In this document: one piece after another, positions 1 through 7,727 of the stretch
Layout of the letters: each line of letters opens with the position of its first letter
Position numbering within the stretch: the stretch's first letter is position 1
Origin: UBA4055 sp964648295
GTDB taxonomy: Bacteria > UBA4055
Length of the DNA stretch: 64,000 nt
Reading direction: 5' to 3'
Assembly: GCA_964648295.1 (NCBI GenBank)
Contig: CAZYNH010000003.1
Location: forward strand, 1 to 64,000
The notes under the pieces: generated by a model
Told to the model about the DNA's origin: nothing
What the model saw: the letters and a program-made list of their open reading frames with translations, nothing else
Database searches by the model: none
Position numbers and translations under genes: made by a program

Positions 1-79
1 AGGCAACGAATTTCCTAATTTTATTTTTGGTTACATTAATTATGAGTCAACTCGTTTATACACTTTCAGGTTTTTTCCT

Positions 80-110
80 TTGTTTATCGCTTTCTAAATC
101 ATTATATTTG
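80..110 (+). promoter_or_regulatory. Promoter of the AlbA_2 gene
   Basis: TTGTTT (80-85), 17 bp, TATATTTG (103-110). It fits the -35/17 bp/-10 pattern seen at about twenty sites in this window. Transcription would start near 116. A 6-bp inverted repeat, CTAATT/AATTAG (121-126 and 134-139), lies between it and the start codon and overlaps the ribosome-binding region. Confidence 0.6.
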
Positions 111-142
111 AAATTAAACACTAATTAACCCGGAATTAGGGT

Positions 143-1474
143 ATGGAACTGAATTTAAGTAACGGTAAAGTAATAAAGAACAACAGAACCGAATTCATGC
201 CGATCCTGAATGACAAGCTGGAAAAGGAAGTTGTGGCTTTTCTGAATTCCGCTACCGGGGGAGAGATATGTATCGGAGTTTCATATGAGGGCGGGGTTCT
301 TGGTGTTGACGGATATGCTAACATTTTACCTCAGATCGCCAACAGAATAAGGGTCAATATCAGCCCAAACTGCATGGGACTTTTTGATGTTTTTGACCAG
401 GAAGTGAACGGCAAGCACATTATAAGGGTAATTGTATCAAGAGGGACGGAAAAACCTTATTACATCACCTTGTACGGTATGAATTCTTCAGGCTGTTATG
501 TCAGGTCGGACGGAGACGTGAAACAGATGGATATCGAGACTGTCAAAGCATTAAAAGACAGGCCTGCGGGCGTATCTTTGGGAATGGTTGTATCGCCTGG
601 TACTTCTCAGCATACCTTCGCTCAGCTAAGAATATATTATGAAGAGAGAGGATTGGGTACTGATGACAGGCTTCTTGGTAACCTAGGGTTCTATACTCAG
701 GATAAGAAATTCAATTATATTGCGTATATGTTCTCCGACTCGAACGGGCTTTTTGTAAAATTTAACAGGCACTCAATTACCGGAGAAGTTATTGAAAGCG
801 AGGAATACGGATCCTGTTCGCTGCCTAAAACTGTGTACAGAGTTCTGGATAAACTGGAAGTTGAGAACAGAACATTCACAGAGAGCACAAAAGACGGTAA
901 GATCAATCTGAGCCGCATGTTCGATAAAGAAGCGGTCAAAGAGGCATTCGTCAACGCTGTAATTCACAATGATTACACTCACGGCGTAATGCCGTCCGTT
1001 GATATATTTCCTGACAGAATAACCGTAATTTCGAACGGAAAACTTCCTGAAGATATTTCGGAAGATGAATTCTTTTCGGGAATACCTGTAATAAGAAATA
1101 AAGAGATATACAGAATATTTAAAGACCTAAAAATTACAGGGCACATGGGATCGGGAATAACGGAAATACTTAAGAATCATGACAGAAGTATTTATACTTT
1201 TACGGAAAATTCGATCAGGGTCACGATACCTTTTGTAAAGAAAGATGATAACAAAAAAATGTATCAGGCTGTTCATACAAGAGTTTCAAATAAAACTAGA
1301 GACGCGATCATAGATATGATAAAAAAAGACGGCAATGTTACAGCCGGATCACTTGCCGCGTACTGCGGTGTAAGCAAAAAAGCGATCGAGTGGCATTTGA
1401 AGAAATTAAGGGAGAAAAAAGTAATATTTCATGAGGGTTCAAGAAAGACAGGTTGTTGGAAAATTAGGGTATAA
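143..1474 (+). CDS. AlbA_2/Schlafen-type DNA-binding protein with ATPase-like and winged-helix domains
   Basis: This 443-residue protein is probably a transcriptional regulator. Residues about 15-130 resemble the AlbA_2 (formerly AAA_4) domain, with EKEVVAFLNS followed by ICIGVSYEGGVLGVDG. Residues about 250-370 resemble the HATPase_c_4 module found after AlbA_2 (EAFVNAVIHNDY, then GSGITEILK). The last 60 residues look like a winged helix (ITVS-type layout, VSKKAIEWHLKKLREKKVI). ATG 143 is preceded by GGAATTAGGG. It stands alone with its own promoter and is followed by a nitroreductase gene. Members of this family are often annotated as putative transcriptional regulators; target and ligand are unknown. 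An inverted repeat near its own start could be an autoregulatory site. Confidence 0.8.
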   Translation: MELNLSNGKVIKNNRTEFMPILNDKLEKEVVAFLNSATGGEICIGVSYEGGVLGVDGYANILPQIANRIRVNISPNCMGLFDVFDQEVNGKHIIRVIVSRGTEKPYYITLYGMNSSGCYVRSDGDVKQMDIETVKALKDRPAGVSLGMVVSPGTSQHTFAQLRIYYEERGLGTDDRLLGNLGFYTQDKKFNYIAYMFSDSNGLFVKFNRHSITGEVIESEEYGSCSLPKTVYRVLDKLEVENRTFTESTKDGKINLSRMFDKEAVKEAFVNAVIHNDYTHGVMPSVDIFPDRITVISNGKLPEDISEDEFFSGIPVIRNKEIYRIFKDLKITGHMGSGITEILKNHDRSIYTFTENSIRVTIPFVKKDDNKKMYQAVHTRVSNKTRDAIIDMIKKDGNVTAGSLAAYCGVSKKAIEWHLKKLREKKVIFHEGSRKTGCWKIRV

Positions 1475-1557
1475 GTTATGGTTTGTAGTATGGGTATAAA
1501 TTAGTATATAAAAACATTATGATGTCTTAAATAACAAAATAGAAGAGAGAAAAGAAA

Positions 1558-2214
1558 ATGAATAAAAATGAAATATTATCCGCGTTCATGTTCCGTCATG
1601 CATGTAAGGAATTTGATCCTTCAAAAAAGATCCCTGATAATGATTTTGAATTCATCTTAGAAACCGGCAGACTTTCTCCCAGTTCATTCGGATTGGAACC
1701 GTGGAAATTTCTTGTTGTTCAGGACAGAGACCTTCGTGAAAAACTTAAAGAAGGCGCGTGGGGCGCAACGGTAAAGCTTGATACCGCAAGTCATTTTATG
1801 GTCTGCCTTACGATGAAAGCGCCTCTTATGAAATACGGAAGCGATTATCTGAACGATTTTATGGAAAGAGTGCAGAAATGGGAGGGCGAAGGACTTGGGA
1901 ACAGAAAGAAAATGTATGAGAACTTCCAGAGAACCGACTTCGACCTGAACACGGACGAAAAGATTTTCGAATGGGCATCCAGGCAGTGTTATATAGCTCT
2001 TGCGAACATGCTGACCTCAAGTGCTATGATAGGAATAGACTCATGCCCGATAGAAGGTTTTAACAGGAAGGTGACAGAGCGTGTTCTTGCTGAGGATTTC
2101 GGGATCGATACAGAGCAGTACGGAGTTTCATATATGGCCGCGTTCGGCTACAGGATAAAAGAACCGAGAGCCAAGACCAGGCGTGATATGAAAGAAGTGG
2201 TTATCAGAAAATAA
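1558..2214 (+). CDS. Nitroreductase family NAD(P)H-dependent flavin reductase
   Basis: A 218-residue, FMN-dependent nitroreductase-like oxidoreductase of the NfsB type; the family reduces nitroaromatics, quinones or other electron acceptors with NAD(P)H. The N-terminal phosphate-binding stretch FRHACKEFD (about 12-20) and SPSSFGLEPWKF (about 41-52) match the FMN-binding motifs, and the length is normal for the family. ATG 1558 follows the purine-rich AGAAGAGAG. A weaker promoter candidate, TTGTAG (1483) with 16 bp to TATATA (1505), lies upstream. The rlmD gene starts 12 bp downstream, so the two are probably co-transcribed. Substrate cannot be told from sequence. Confidence 0.9.
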   Translation: MNKNEILSAFMFRHACKEFDPSKKIPDNDFEFILETGRLSPSSFGLEPWKFLVVQDRDLREKLKEGAWGATVKLDTASHFMVCLTMKAPLMKYGSDYLNDFMERVQKWEGEGLGNRKKMYENFQRTDFDLNTDEKIFEWASRQCYIALANMLTSSAMIGIDSCPIEGFNRKVTERVLAEDFGIDTEQYGVSYMAAFGYRIKEPRAKTRRDMKEVVIRK

Positions 2215-2226
2215 TAAAGGGATCTG

Positions 2227-3606
2227 ATGAAGGAACTGATCGAGCTGACGGCGGGAAAGCCGATTTACGGCGGAAAATGCCTGTCTGAATACGAGGGAAG
2301 AAGAGTAATGCTGGAACGCGCGCTTCCCGGGGAAAAAGTGCTTGCGCATGTAAAAAAGAAAAAAAGCGGATATATCGAAGCTGTATCAAAAAAGATACTC
2401 GAACCATCGCCGCATCGCACAGGATCGGACTGCAAATATTTTCCCTCTTGCGGCGGTTGCAAGCTCAGGGATGTAAAATACAGCCATCAGGCATACATCA
2501 AGGAGGAAGTCGTAAAGGACTGTCTTAGAAGAATAGGCAAGACGGAGGATTTTGAATTCCACCCGATCATCGAATGTGACAGGCATGATCATTACCGGAA
2601 TAAAATGGAATACACTTTTTCAAGGCTCAGATATTATACCGAAGCCGGTCAGGGAACGGATGACGAAGAATTCACAGTGGGGTTCCATGCGCCGAAATTT
2701 TTCAGCAAGGCCATTGACATTGATTACTGCTATCTGCAGACGGATCTCATGAACAGCGTTTACGGATCGTTGAGAAAGAGGCTGAAAGAGTCAGGTCTTG
2801 AGCCTTACGATGTCGTTTTACACAAGGGATTTCTCAGATATATGATAATAAGGATGACCGTGCCGGGCGAGATAATGATAAACCTGATAACCAAATCGAA
2901 GCGGCTCCCGGAGATAACAAAGATAGCCGAAGATATCTGCACCGAATTTCCCCAGGCGGCATCTTTTGTTAACACAATTAATTCAGGCCTGTCAACCACA
3001 GCTTATGGCGAGGAAAGTATTCATGTAAAAGGGAAACCTGCCGTAATAGATAAGATCGGCGGGCTCCTGTTCGAACTTTCCCACGATACTTTTTTCCAGG
3101 TAAATCCCGAGCAGACGCCGAAGCTGTACGCCAAAGCCGCCGAATTCGCAGGCCTGACGGGATCGGAGTCCGTTCTGGACCTTTATTGCGGCGTGGGGAC
3201 GATCTCGCTCTACATCGCCGCAATGGCAGAGAGCGTAACGGGGTTCGAGCTTGTCGAGAACGCCGTAGCTAACGCGCGCCGGAACGCCGGACTGAACGGA
3301 GTTGATAACTGCAAGTTCTACTCCGGAGACATGATGAAGCTGGCCAGGGACGGTGAGCTCTTTAATAAAAAGTACGATCTGGTCATAACCGATCCGCCGC
3401 GCGACGGGATGCACCCGAAGGTAGTTGAGGCTCTCGCCCGTTCGGGAGTCCCGAAGATCGTTTATATATCATGCAATCCGTCAACTTTCGCCCGCGACGT
3501 ACAGCTGCTTGAAGAGGGAGGTTACAAGCTCATCAGGGTTCAGCCCGTTGACATGTTCCCGCACACTTTCCATGTGGAGACAGTAGGGCTTCTAATAAAA
3601 AGATAA
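2227..3606 (+). CDS. rlmD: 23S rRNA (uracil-C5)-methyltransferase RlmD/RumA-type
   Basis: A 459-residue class I SAM-dependent RNA methyltransferase of the TrmA/RumA family, which makes 5-methyluridine in rRNA. The N-terminal 60 residues form a TRAM-like RNA-binding domain (YEGRRVMLERALPGE). Cys residues near 69-78 (CKYFPSCGGC) plus the later DYCY provide the four [4Fe-4S] ligands of RumA. The SAM domain carries VLDLYCGVGTIS, DPPRDGMHPK and the catalytic-loop ISCNPSTFARD. Start ATG 2227 follows AAAGGGATCTG. The paralogues TrmA and RlmC are possible alternatives, but the iron-sulfur motif and TRAM domain favour RlmD. It converges with the Yip1 gene, with only 6 bp between them. Confidence 0.9.
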   Translation: MKELIELTAGKPIYGGKCLSEYEGRRVMLERALPGEKVLAHVKKKKSGYIEAVSKKILEPSPHRTGSDCKYFPSCGGCKLRDVKYSHQAYIKEEVVKDCLRRIGKTEDFEFHPIIECDRHDHYRNKMEYTFSRLRYYTEAGQGTDDEEFTVGFHAPKFFSKAIDIDYCYLQTDLMNSVYGSLRKRLKESGLEPYDVVLHKGFLRYMIIRMTVPGEIMINLITKSKRLPEITKIAEDICTEFPQAASFVNTINSGLSTTAYGEESIHVKGKPAVIDKIGGLLFELSHDTFFQVNPEQTPKLYAKAAEFAGLTGSESVLDLYCGVGTISLYIAAMAESVTGFELVENAVANARRNAGLNGVDNCKFYSGDMMKLARDGELFNKKYDLVITDPPRDGMHPKVVEALARSGVPKIVYISCNPSTFARDVQLLEEGGYKLIRVQPVDMFPHTFHVETVGLLIKR

Positions 3607-3612
3607 GTTTTA

Positions 3613-4284
3613 TTAAAATATCGCCAGCGTAATAAATATAAAGGGTATCATGGTTGCGAACAGGCTAATCATAATTCCTCTCAGCGCAAGCCGGCCGGAA
3701 ACCTCATGAGCTTCTGTTATTCCTGAAAAGACCAGATACACCCACCAGATATAGATAATAAGGTTCAGATACGCATAGCTGAAGGGGATAAGCGAGCTGA
3801 TTAGAACTACTGATGAATAGCAGAAAATCCTGAAAGTGGCCTGGAAGCCGTTAAGGGCTATTCTCAAGGATCTGAGTATGAAATGCCAGTATAGGGCGAT
3901 CAGACAGATAAATATAAGGTTGGATAAAATGCCGATGATAATGTCAGAAGGCTGGGGATCACCGGAGAATATCATTTTTATTGTTTCAGCCTGAGGTGAA
4001 AGTTCAGGCTCGTTTTCAATAGCTTTCGCTATCTGTTCGCCGGGCGGGTCGGTAATGCCTGTGGAGATATAGATATAGCTGACCGTGTTACCTAGAGCGA
4101 GCATAATAATAAGAAATAACGCAGGCAGTTTATAACCCTTATTGATGTGCATTTTTCTGAAAAACGCGACCGGCGATAACACCAGCATCGAAACAGTGAG
4201 CAAGAATGAGTTCACAGCTCCATACTTTGCCTGTTCTTCGAAAGGTATATTCTCTTCTACCGTATTGTCTGCAGTTTCATTCAT
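3613..4284 (-). CDS. Yip1 domain family membrane protein
   Basis: A 223-residue integral membrane protein with about five hydrophobic helices (start points near residues 25, 48, 113, 150 and 190) and a soluble acidic N-terminus. The layout and the stretch following the second helix resemble the bacterial Yip1/DUF1282 family, for which no clear biochemical role is known. Its ATG overlaps the TGA of the upstream O-methyltransferase by one base, so translation is probably coupled and both are read from the promoter at 4945-4973. Nothing suggests a link to that enzyme's substrate. Confidence 0.65.
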   Translation of the reverse strand: MNETADNTVEENIPFEEQAKYGAVNSFLLTVSMLVLSPVAFFRKMHINKGYKLPALFLIIMLALGNTVSYIYISTGITDPPGEQIAKAIENEPELSPQAETIKMIFSGDPQPSDIIIGILSNLIFICLIALYWHFILRSLRIALNGFQATFRIFCYSSVVLISSLIPFSYAYLNLIIYIWWVYLVFSGITEAHEVSGRLALRGIMISLFATMIPFIFITLAIF

Positions 4285-4919
4285 CAGTCTTCCTTTACAG
4301 CGTACCCGAGACCGTCTCCGACAGAAAGGATCTGTGCCTTGAAGCCGCTTAATTTTGAGAATTTAATATTCAATTGGTTCAGAGATCCGGAGATATCCCT
4401 TTTGTCTTCAGGAATCGGATTTTCTATCACCGCCCCTTTCCAGAAAAGGTTGTCTATCAGTATGATCCCTTTGGAATTAAGGTGGGCTGCCGCATAATCA
4501 AGATAGTCTGGATATCCTTTTTTATCGGCGTCGATAAATATCAGATCAAAATTCATATCAAGTTGCGGAAGTATGTCAGAGGCATAACCTGTTAACAGCT
4601 TGACCTTATCCTCAACACCGTAGCGGCGGAAGTTCTCCCGGGCTTTCTGATGATGATCGGCACGGTAGTCAATAGAATATATAATCCCTTTCTTCATTCC
4701 AAGGGCCATAACAATGGAGGAATAACCTACATTCGTGCCTATCTCGAGTATGCTTTCAGGCTGTTTTAATAAAACCGTCTGGGACAGGAACCTTGAGACA
4801 TCTATTTTTATCACAGGGTGTTTTTTATTTTCAAGAAATCTGTGCAGATCGTCAGCCGGCTCTTCTTTCAGTTCAAGCAGACCGTTTATGTATTCTGATA
4901 TTTTTTCGAAAGATACCAT
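4284..4919 (-). CDS. SAM-dependent O-methyltransferase, CCoAOMT-like family 3
   Basis: A 211-residue methyltransferase of the catechol/caffeoyl-CoA O-methyltransferase type (Methyltransf_3). The SAM-binding region reads ILEIGTNVGYSSIVMA (about 60-75), the second acidic strand is IYSIDY, and the metal-site region DLIFIDADKKGYPDYLD (about 127-143) is typical, as is IILIDNLFWKGAV. The length is usual for bacterial members. These enzymes methylate catechol-type hydroxyls in a divalent metal-dependent way; the physiological substrate here is unknown. First gene of a two-gene minus-strand operon with the Yip1 gene. Confidence 0.9.
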   Translation of the reverse strand: MVSFEKISEYINGLLELKEEPADDLHRFLENKKHPVIKIDVSRFLSQTVLLKQPESILEIGTNVGYSSIVMALGMKKGIIYSIDYRADHHQKARENFRRYGVEDKVKLLTGYASDILPQLDMNFDLIFIDADKKGYPDYLDYAAAHLNSKGIILIDNLFWKGAVIENPIPEDKRDISGSLNQLNIKFSKLSGFKAQILSVGDGLGYAVKED

Positions 4920-4944
4920 CCCAGTCCTTTAAAAATCCGTCCTA

Positions 4945-4973
4945 AATATAATGTATATATGTGCGAATATCAA
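4945..4973 (-). promoter_or_regulatory. Promoter of the O-methyltransferase/Yip1 operon
   Basis: On the minus strand TTGATA (4973-4968), 17 bp, TATATT (4950-4945), followed by TAGG. The predicted start is near 4938, about 20 bases before the start codon. Confidence 0.65.
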
Positions 4974-5002
4974 AATACTTTTCCGGTTTAAGAAAATATC
5001 TC

Positions 5003-5031
5003 TTGACACGGGTATTTTGTTTTATTAAATT
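5003..5031 (+). promoter_or_regulatory. Promoter of the membrane protein/HTH pair
   Basis: TTGACA (5003-5008), 17 bp, TAAATT (5026-5031). A perfect inverted repeat follows immediately (5032-5048). Confidence 0.65.
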
Positions 5032-5048
5032 ACTTTAGAAATTAAAGT
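5032..5048. promoter_or_regulatory. Candidate operator, ACTTTA-N5-TAAAGT palindrome
   Basis: ACTTTA (5032-5037), spacer GAAAT, TAAAGT (5043-5048). It directly abuts the -10 box, so a bound protein would block transcription start. The HTH protein encoded at the end of the same transcript is the natural candidate for binding; this is inference. Confidence 0.4.
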
Positions 5049-5098
5049 TCTTTAAAATAAAGCCAAAAACAAAACAAAAGAATAAAGGAGGATCAAAA

Positions 5099-5698
5099 AT
5101 GGAAAACAACATCAGCGCGCAGGAAAGTCTGGACTACATAAAAAATGTCATTCTGGACTCAAAGAACATCATAAAGGACAACGGAGCGGCGGCAATCTTA
5201 TGGGGAATAGTGATAGTAACCGCACAGATCGCCACATTCTTGCTCATTCAAAACAAAATATACAGCCCGATCGGATGAGTATGGGCCGCCGCAGTATCTG
5301 CCGGATGGACGGTCTCTCTCATCATTTCAAGAAAGGAATCAAAAGCAGGCGTGGTAACTAAAACCCTCAAAATTGACTCGGCTATCTGGTCATCGGTACT
5401 TGTAGTATTTCCCATAATCGGTTTCGCTGGAACATATACCGGAATGATCAGCCCGTTCGCCATTAATCCGCTGGTCGCACTCATACTCGGCAGTTCTTAT
5501 TATGTGACCGGTGTCGTTTATTCGGATAAGATTTTCAAAACCATCTCTTTCGCATGGTGGATAGGCGGAACATCACTTTTCTGGGTAAAGAACCACTATT
5601 CTTTCCTCATATTCGCTGCCATGATGATCTTTTTTCAGATCGTTCCCGGCCTCATACTTTACACGAGGTATAAAAAGACCGAGGTGAAAAATGGCTGA
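5099..5698 (+). pseudogene. Multi-helix membrane protein gene with an in-frame TGA
   Basis: ATG 5099 has a strong site (AAGGAGG, 5085-5091, 7 bp away). The frame reads 59 codons to TGA at 5276-5278, then stays open with no other stop to 5698, where it overlaps the HTH gene by 8 bp. The joined product would be about 199 residues with some five or six hydrophobic helices. The TGA sits in ...YSPIG-stop-VWAAAVSAGW; a Trp codon (TGG to TGA) would fit the local sequence. The pairing with a small HTH_34-like regulator is common for membrane proteins of this kind. Possible explanations are a recent nonsense mutation, a sequence error or readthrough. The GTG at 5351 could restart translation, but no clear ribosome-binding site is seen there. 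Confidence 0.65.
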
Positions 5699-5987
5699 TT
5701 TCGATCCCAATGCGCTCGATGAACTCATTCATTCCAAGCTCAGACTGGGGATCATGAGCATGCTGATCAGCGTCGAATTTGCGGAGTTTTCAGTCCTGAA
5801 GAATAAACTCCAGGCTACGGACGGCAATCTGAGCGCGAATTTACGGAAGCTTGAAGAGGCAGGATATATCGGGGTCGTAAAGACTTTTGTGGACAGGAAA
5901 CCTCAGAGCAGATATTCGATCACCGATAAGGGAAGAACAGCTTTTGTGAAATATATTGAAAATCTGGAAAGGCTCATAAAAAATTGA
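5691..5987 (+). CDS. Winged-helix regulator, HTH_34/MarR-ArsR-like
   Basis: A 98-residue stand-alone winged-helix protein. It matches the small single-domain regulators of the HTH_34 type: LDELIHSKLRLGIMSML opens helix 1, FSVLKNKLQATDGNLSANLRKLEEAGYI forms the recognition region, and SRYSITDKGRTAFVKYI forms the wing and last helix. Start ATG 5691 overlaps the end of the preceding membrane-protein frame, indicating translational coupling. The partner membrane gene and the palindrome at 5032 suggest autoregulation of a small membrane-stress or transport unit; the signal is not known. Confidence 0.85.
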   Translation: MADFDPNALDELIHSKLRLGIMSMLISVEFAEFSVLKNKLQATDGNLSANLRKLEEAGYIGVVKTFVDRKPQSRYSITDKGRTAFVKYIENLERLIKN

Positions 5988-6010
5988 GAACAAGAATGTT
6001 TCAAAAGCTA

Positions 6011-6039
6011 TTGAAAAAGATAGTTAAAATTCATAAATT
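6011..6039 (+). promoter_or_regulatory. Promoter of the cobalamin adenosyltransferase gene
   Basis: TTGAAA (6011-6016), 17 bp, TAAATT (6034-6039). The start would be near 6046, leaving only about 6 bases before the TTG at 6052 but 18 before the ATG at 6064, which supports the ATG. Confidence 0.55.
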
Positions 6040-6063
6040 GAGGATAAGTAGTTGGAGCGGAGA

Positions 6064-6582
6064 ATGGAAAAAGGTCTGATAATATTAAACACCGGCGACG
6101 GCAAAGGCAAAAGCACCGCGGCTTTCGGGACTGCTTTCAGAGCACTCGGTCACGGGCATAAGGTATGCGTAATTCAGTTCATAAAATCCCCTTCGGAATA
6201 TGGCGAAATGATCTCGGCTAAGAAATTCGAAGATCTTGAATGGCATACGGCAGGCAGAGGTTTTACATGGAATTCTGATGATCCGGAAAAAGACAAAGCC
6301 GCGGCCGGGGAAGGATTCGAGCTGGCAAAGCAGAAGATAGTCTCAGACGGATACGAACTGATCGTGCTTGACGAAATAACTTATCTGACAAATTTCAAAT
6401 TTATAAAGATCAAAGAGCTTCTTGAAGTTCTAAAGAACAAACCTGAAAGACTAAGCATTATTTTAACCGGCAGGGATGCGGACCCGAAGCTGATAGAATT
6501 TGCCGATACCGTTACCGAAATGAAAAAAATAAAGCATTGCTTTGATAAAGGTATCAAGGCGAGGAAAGGGATAGAGTTCTAG
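6064..6582 (+). CDS. cobO: Cob(I)alamin adenosyltransferase, CobA/BtuR type
   Basis: A 172-residue ATP:corrinoid adenosyltransferase that converts cob(I)alamin to adenosylcobalamin. The P-loop NTGDGKGKSTAAFG lies at residues about 8-21 and is the family signature; VIQFIKSP and LIVLDEITYLTNF follow as expected. The ATG at 6064 is preferred over an in-frame TTG at 6052 because GGAG (6054-6057) sits at proper distance and the promoter leaves room for it. No B12 riboswitch is seen in the short leader. Adenosylcobalamin would serve methylmalonyl-CoA mutase-type enzymes, consistent with meaB elsewhere in the window. Its end overlaps the convergent FemAB gene by 4 bp. Confidence 0.9.
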   Translation: MEKGLIILNTGDGKGKSTAAFGTAFRALGHGHKVCVIQFIKSPSEYGEMISAKKFEDLEWHTAGRGFTWNSDDPEKDKAAAGEGFELAKQKIVSDGYELIVLDEITYLTNFKFIKIKELLEVLKNKPERLSIILTGRDADPKLIEFADTVTEMKKIKHCFDKGIKARKGIEF

Positions 6583-7727
6583 ACCAGATGATAGCCCTGC
6601 TCGGTAAGCTCATTCGCGGCATAAACTTCATAGCGATCTTTTTTGAGAGGATAGTCCCAGCAGCCCATTCTGTGGAACATTCTGCCTCCAAAACCTTTCT
6701 TGAATTTATAGAGTCCGTGCATGGGATGTGAAGGATCGGGATTGGGCGAAACACCGAACATATCATAAGTCGTGCATCCCTTCTTTCTTGAGGACAATAT
6801 CGCGTGCCACTGAAGCGCGTAAGTGCTCATCAGATTTCTGTTAGCCAAAGATGAGGCTCCGTAAAGATATGTACCTCTATTTTTTGAAACAGCAAGAAAC
6901 ATAGCTGCGGTTGGAGTATTCTCGTGATCGGCTATTAAAAGTTCTATTTGAGCCGGTGACTCGGTATCATCAGCCTTAGCCTGCAAAACAGATGTGAAAA
7001 ATTTCAGGTCGTGAAGGAAAATACCGTTTCGCAGACATGTCTCTTTATAAAGATCATACCAGATCCCGATCTTTTCTATCCCGGCTATTCTTACATTCAC
7101 TCCTTTCTTTGCGGCCAGCCTGATATTATATCTTGTTTTCGGCCTCATTCTTTCCAATAAATCATTTTCAGGCTTGTCAATATCAAGAAAGATCGTGCTT
7201 GAAGGAAGAACATCGGTATTAGCTTTTCTCAAGTTCCACTCTTTCGTGTTAAAATTGAACCTGAATTCCTGGTTTCTCTTTTCGGGAAGTCCTTTCCAAA
7301 CCCCTTTCTCATCAAAGTGCCTCTCTTCCTTAGCCCAGAGTGACTGCCAGTGCAGATCATATCTTATCATCATACAATCGTCGGGCAGGTGCGGACGGAG
7401 GCATTCAGACAGCTCCTCAAGAAAAGCACCTTGATTCTCATCGGAAGGCTCTATGAAAGGACCGTAAGGCACGTAGGCGATCGAAGCGTTTTTTGCTGCA
7501 TTCTGGATGAGTAAATGAATGTCATCGTGGATCAATTTTTTGTTATCATAAGATGAAAAAATCTCAGAGTGTTGTGTTTTTATGTCAAAAGCTTTAGAGA
7601 CAAATCCCTGCTTCTTTTTAACTTCAGACCAGAATGATGTCTGCTGAACGAGCGGAGTTTTTAGAAGTTTTCTCACGCTTTTTGGTTTAACTTCGAGATT
7701 CATACGGGAAATGTAAGAAAATATCAT
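6579..7727 (-). CDS. FemAB/FemX-family peptidoglycan bridge aminoacyltransferase
   Basis: A 382-residue protein of the FemABX family, which transfers amino acids from aminoacyl-tRNA to the peptidoglycan precursor side chain, using two GNAT-like folds. Recognisable parts are YVPYGPFIEP (about 67-76), DIDKPENDLLERMRPKTRYNIRLAAKKGV (family core; LAAKKG basic loop) and the C-terminal TYDMFGVSP with HGLYKFKKGFGG. No coiled-coil seryl-tRNA-like arm is evident, so it resembles the simpler Gram-negative and FCB members rather than staphylococcal FemA. Its start overlaps the ZIP transporter stop by 4 bp; the two form an operon. The precise amino acid added is unknown. Confidence 0.85.
   Translation of the reverse strand: MIFSYISRMNLEVKPKSVRKLLKTPLVQQTSFWSEVKKKQGFVSKAFDIKTQHSEIFSSYDNKKLIHDDIHLLIQNAAKNASIAYVPYGPFIEPSDENQGAFLEELSECLRPHLPDDCMMIRYDLHWQSLWAKEERHFDEKGVWKGLPEKRNQEFRFNFNTKEWNLRKANTDVLPSSTIFLDIDKPENDLLERMRPKTRYNIRLAAKKGVNVRIAGIEKIGIWYDLYKETCLRNGIFLHDLKFFTSVLQAKADDTESPAQIELLIADHENTPTAAMFLAVSKNRGTYLYGASSLANRNLMSTYALQWHAILSSRKKGCTTYDMFGVSPNPDPSHPMHGLYKFKKGFGGRMFHRMGCWDYPLKKDRYEVYAANELTEQGYHLV

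Noticed and set aside
4940..4973. dif-like site in the AT-rich alternating region before the O-methyltransferase gene
   Set aside because: The resemblance to XerC/XerD half-sites is weak and the bases are explained by the promoter of the gene.
5276..5278. Selenocysteine insertion at the TGA of the membrane protein gene
   Set aside because: The site is in a hydrophobic region where Trp fits, and the downstream hairpin has a TAT loop without the GU expected for SelB binding.
5990..6063. Cobalamin riboswitch before the adenosyltransferase gene
   Set aside because: The leader is under 20 bases and carries no B12-box-like sequence.
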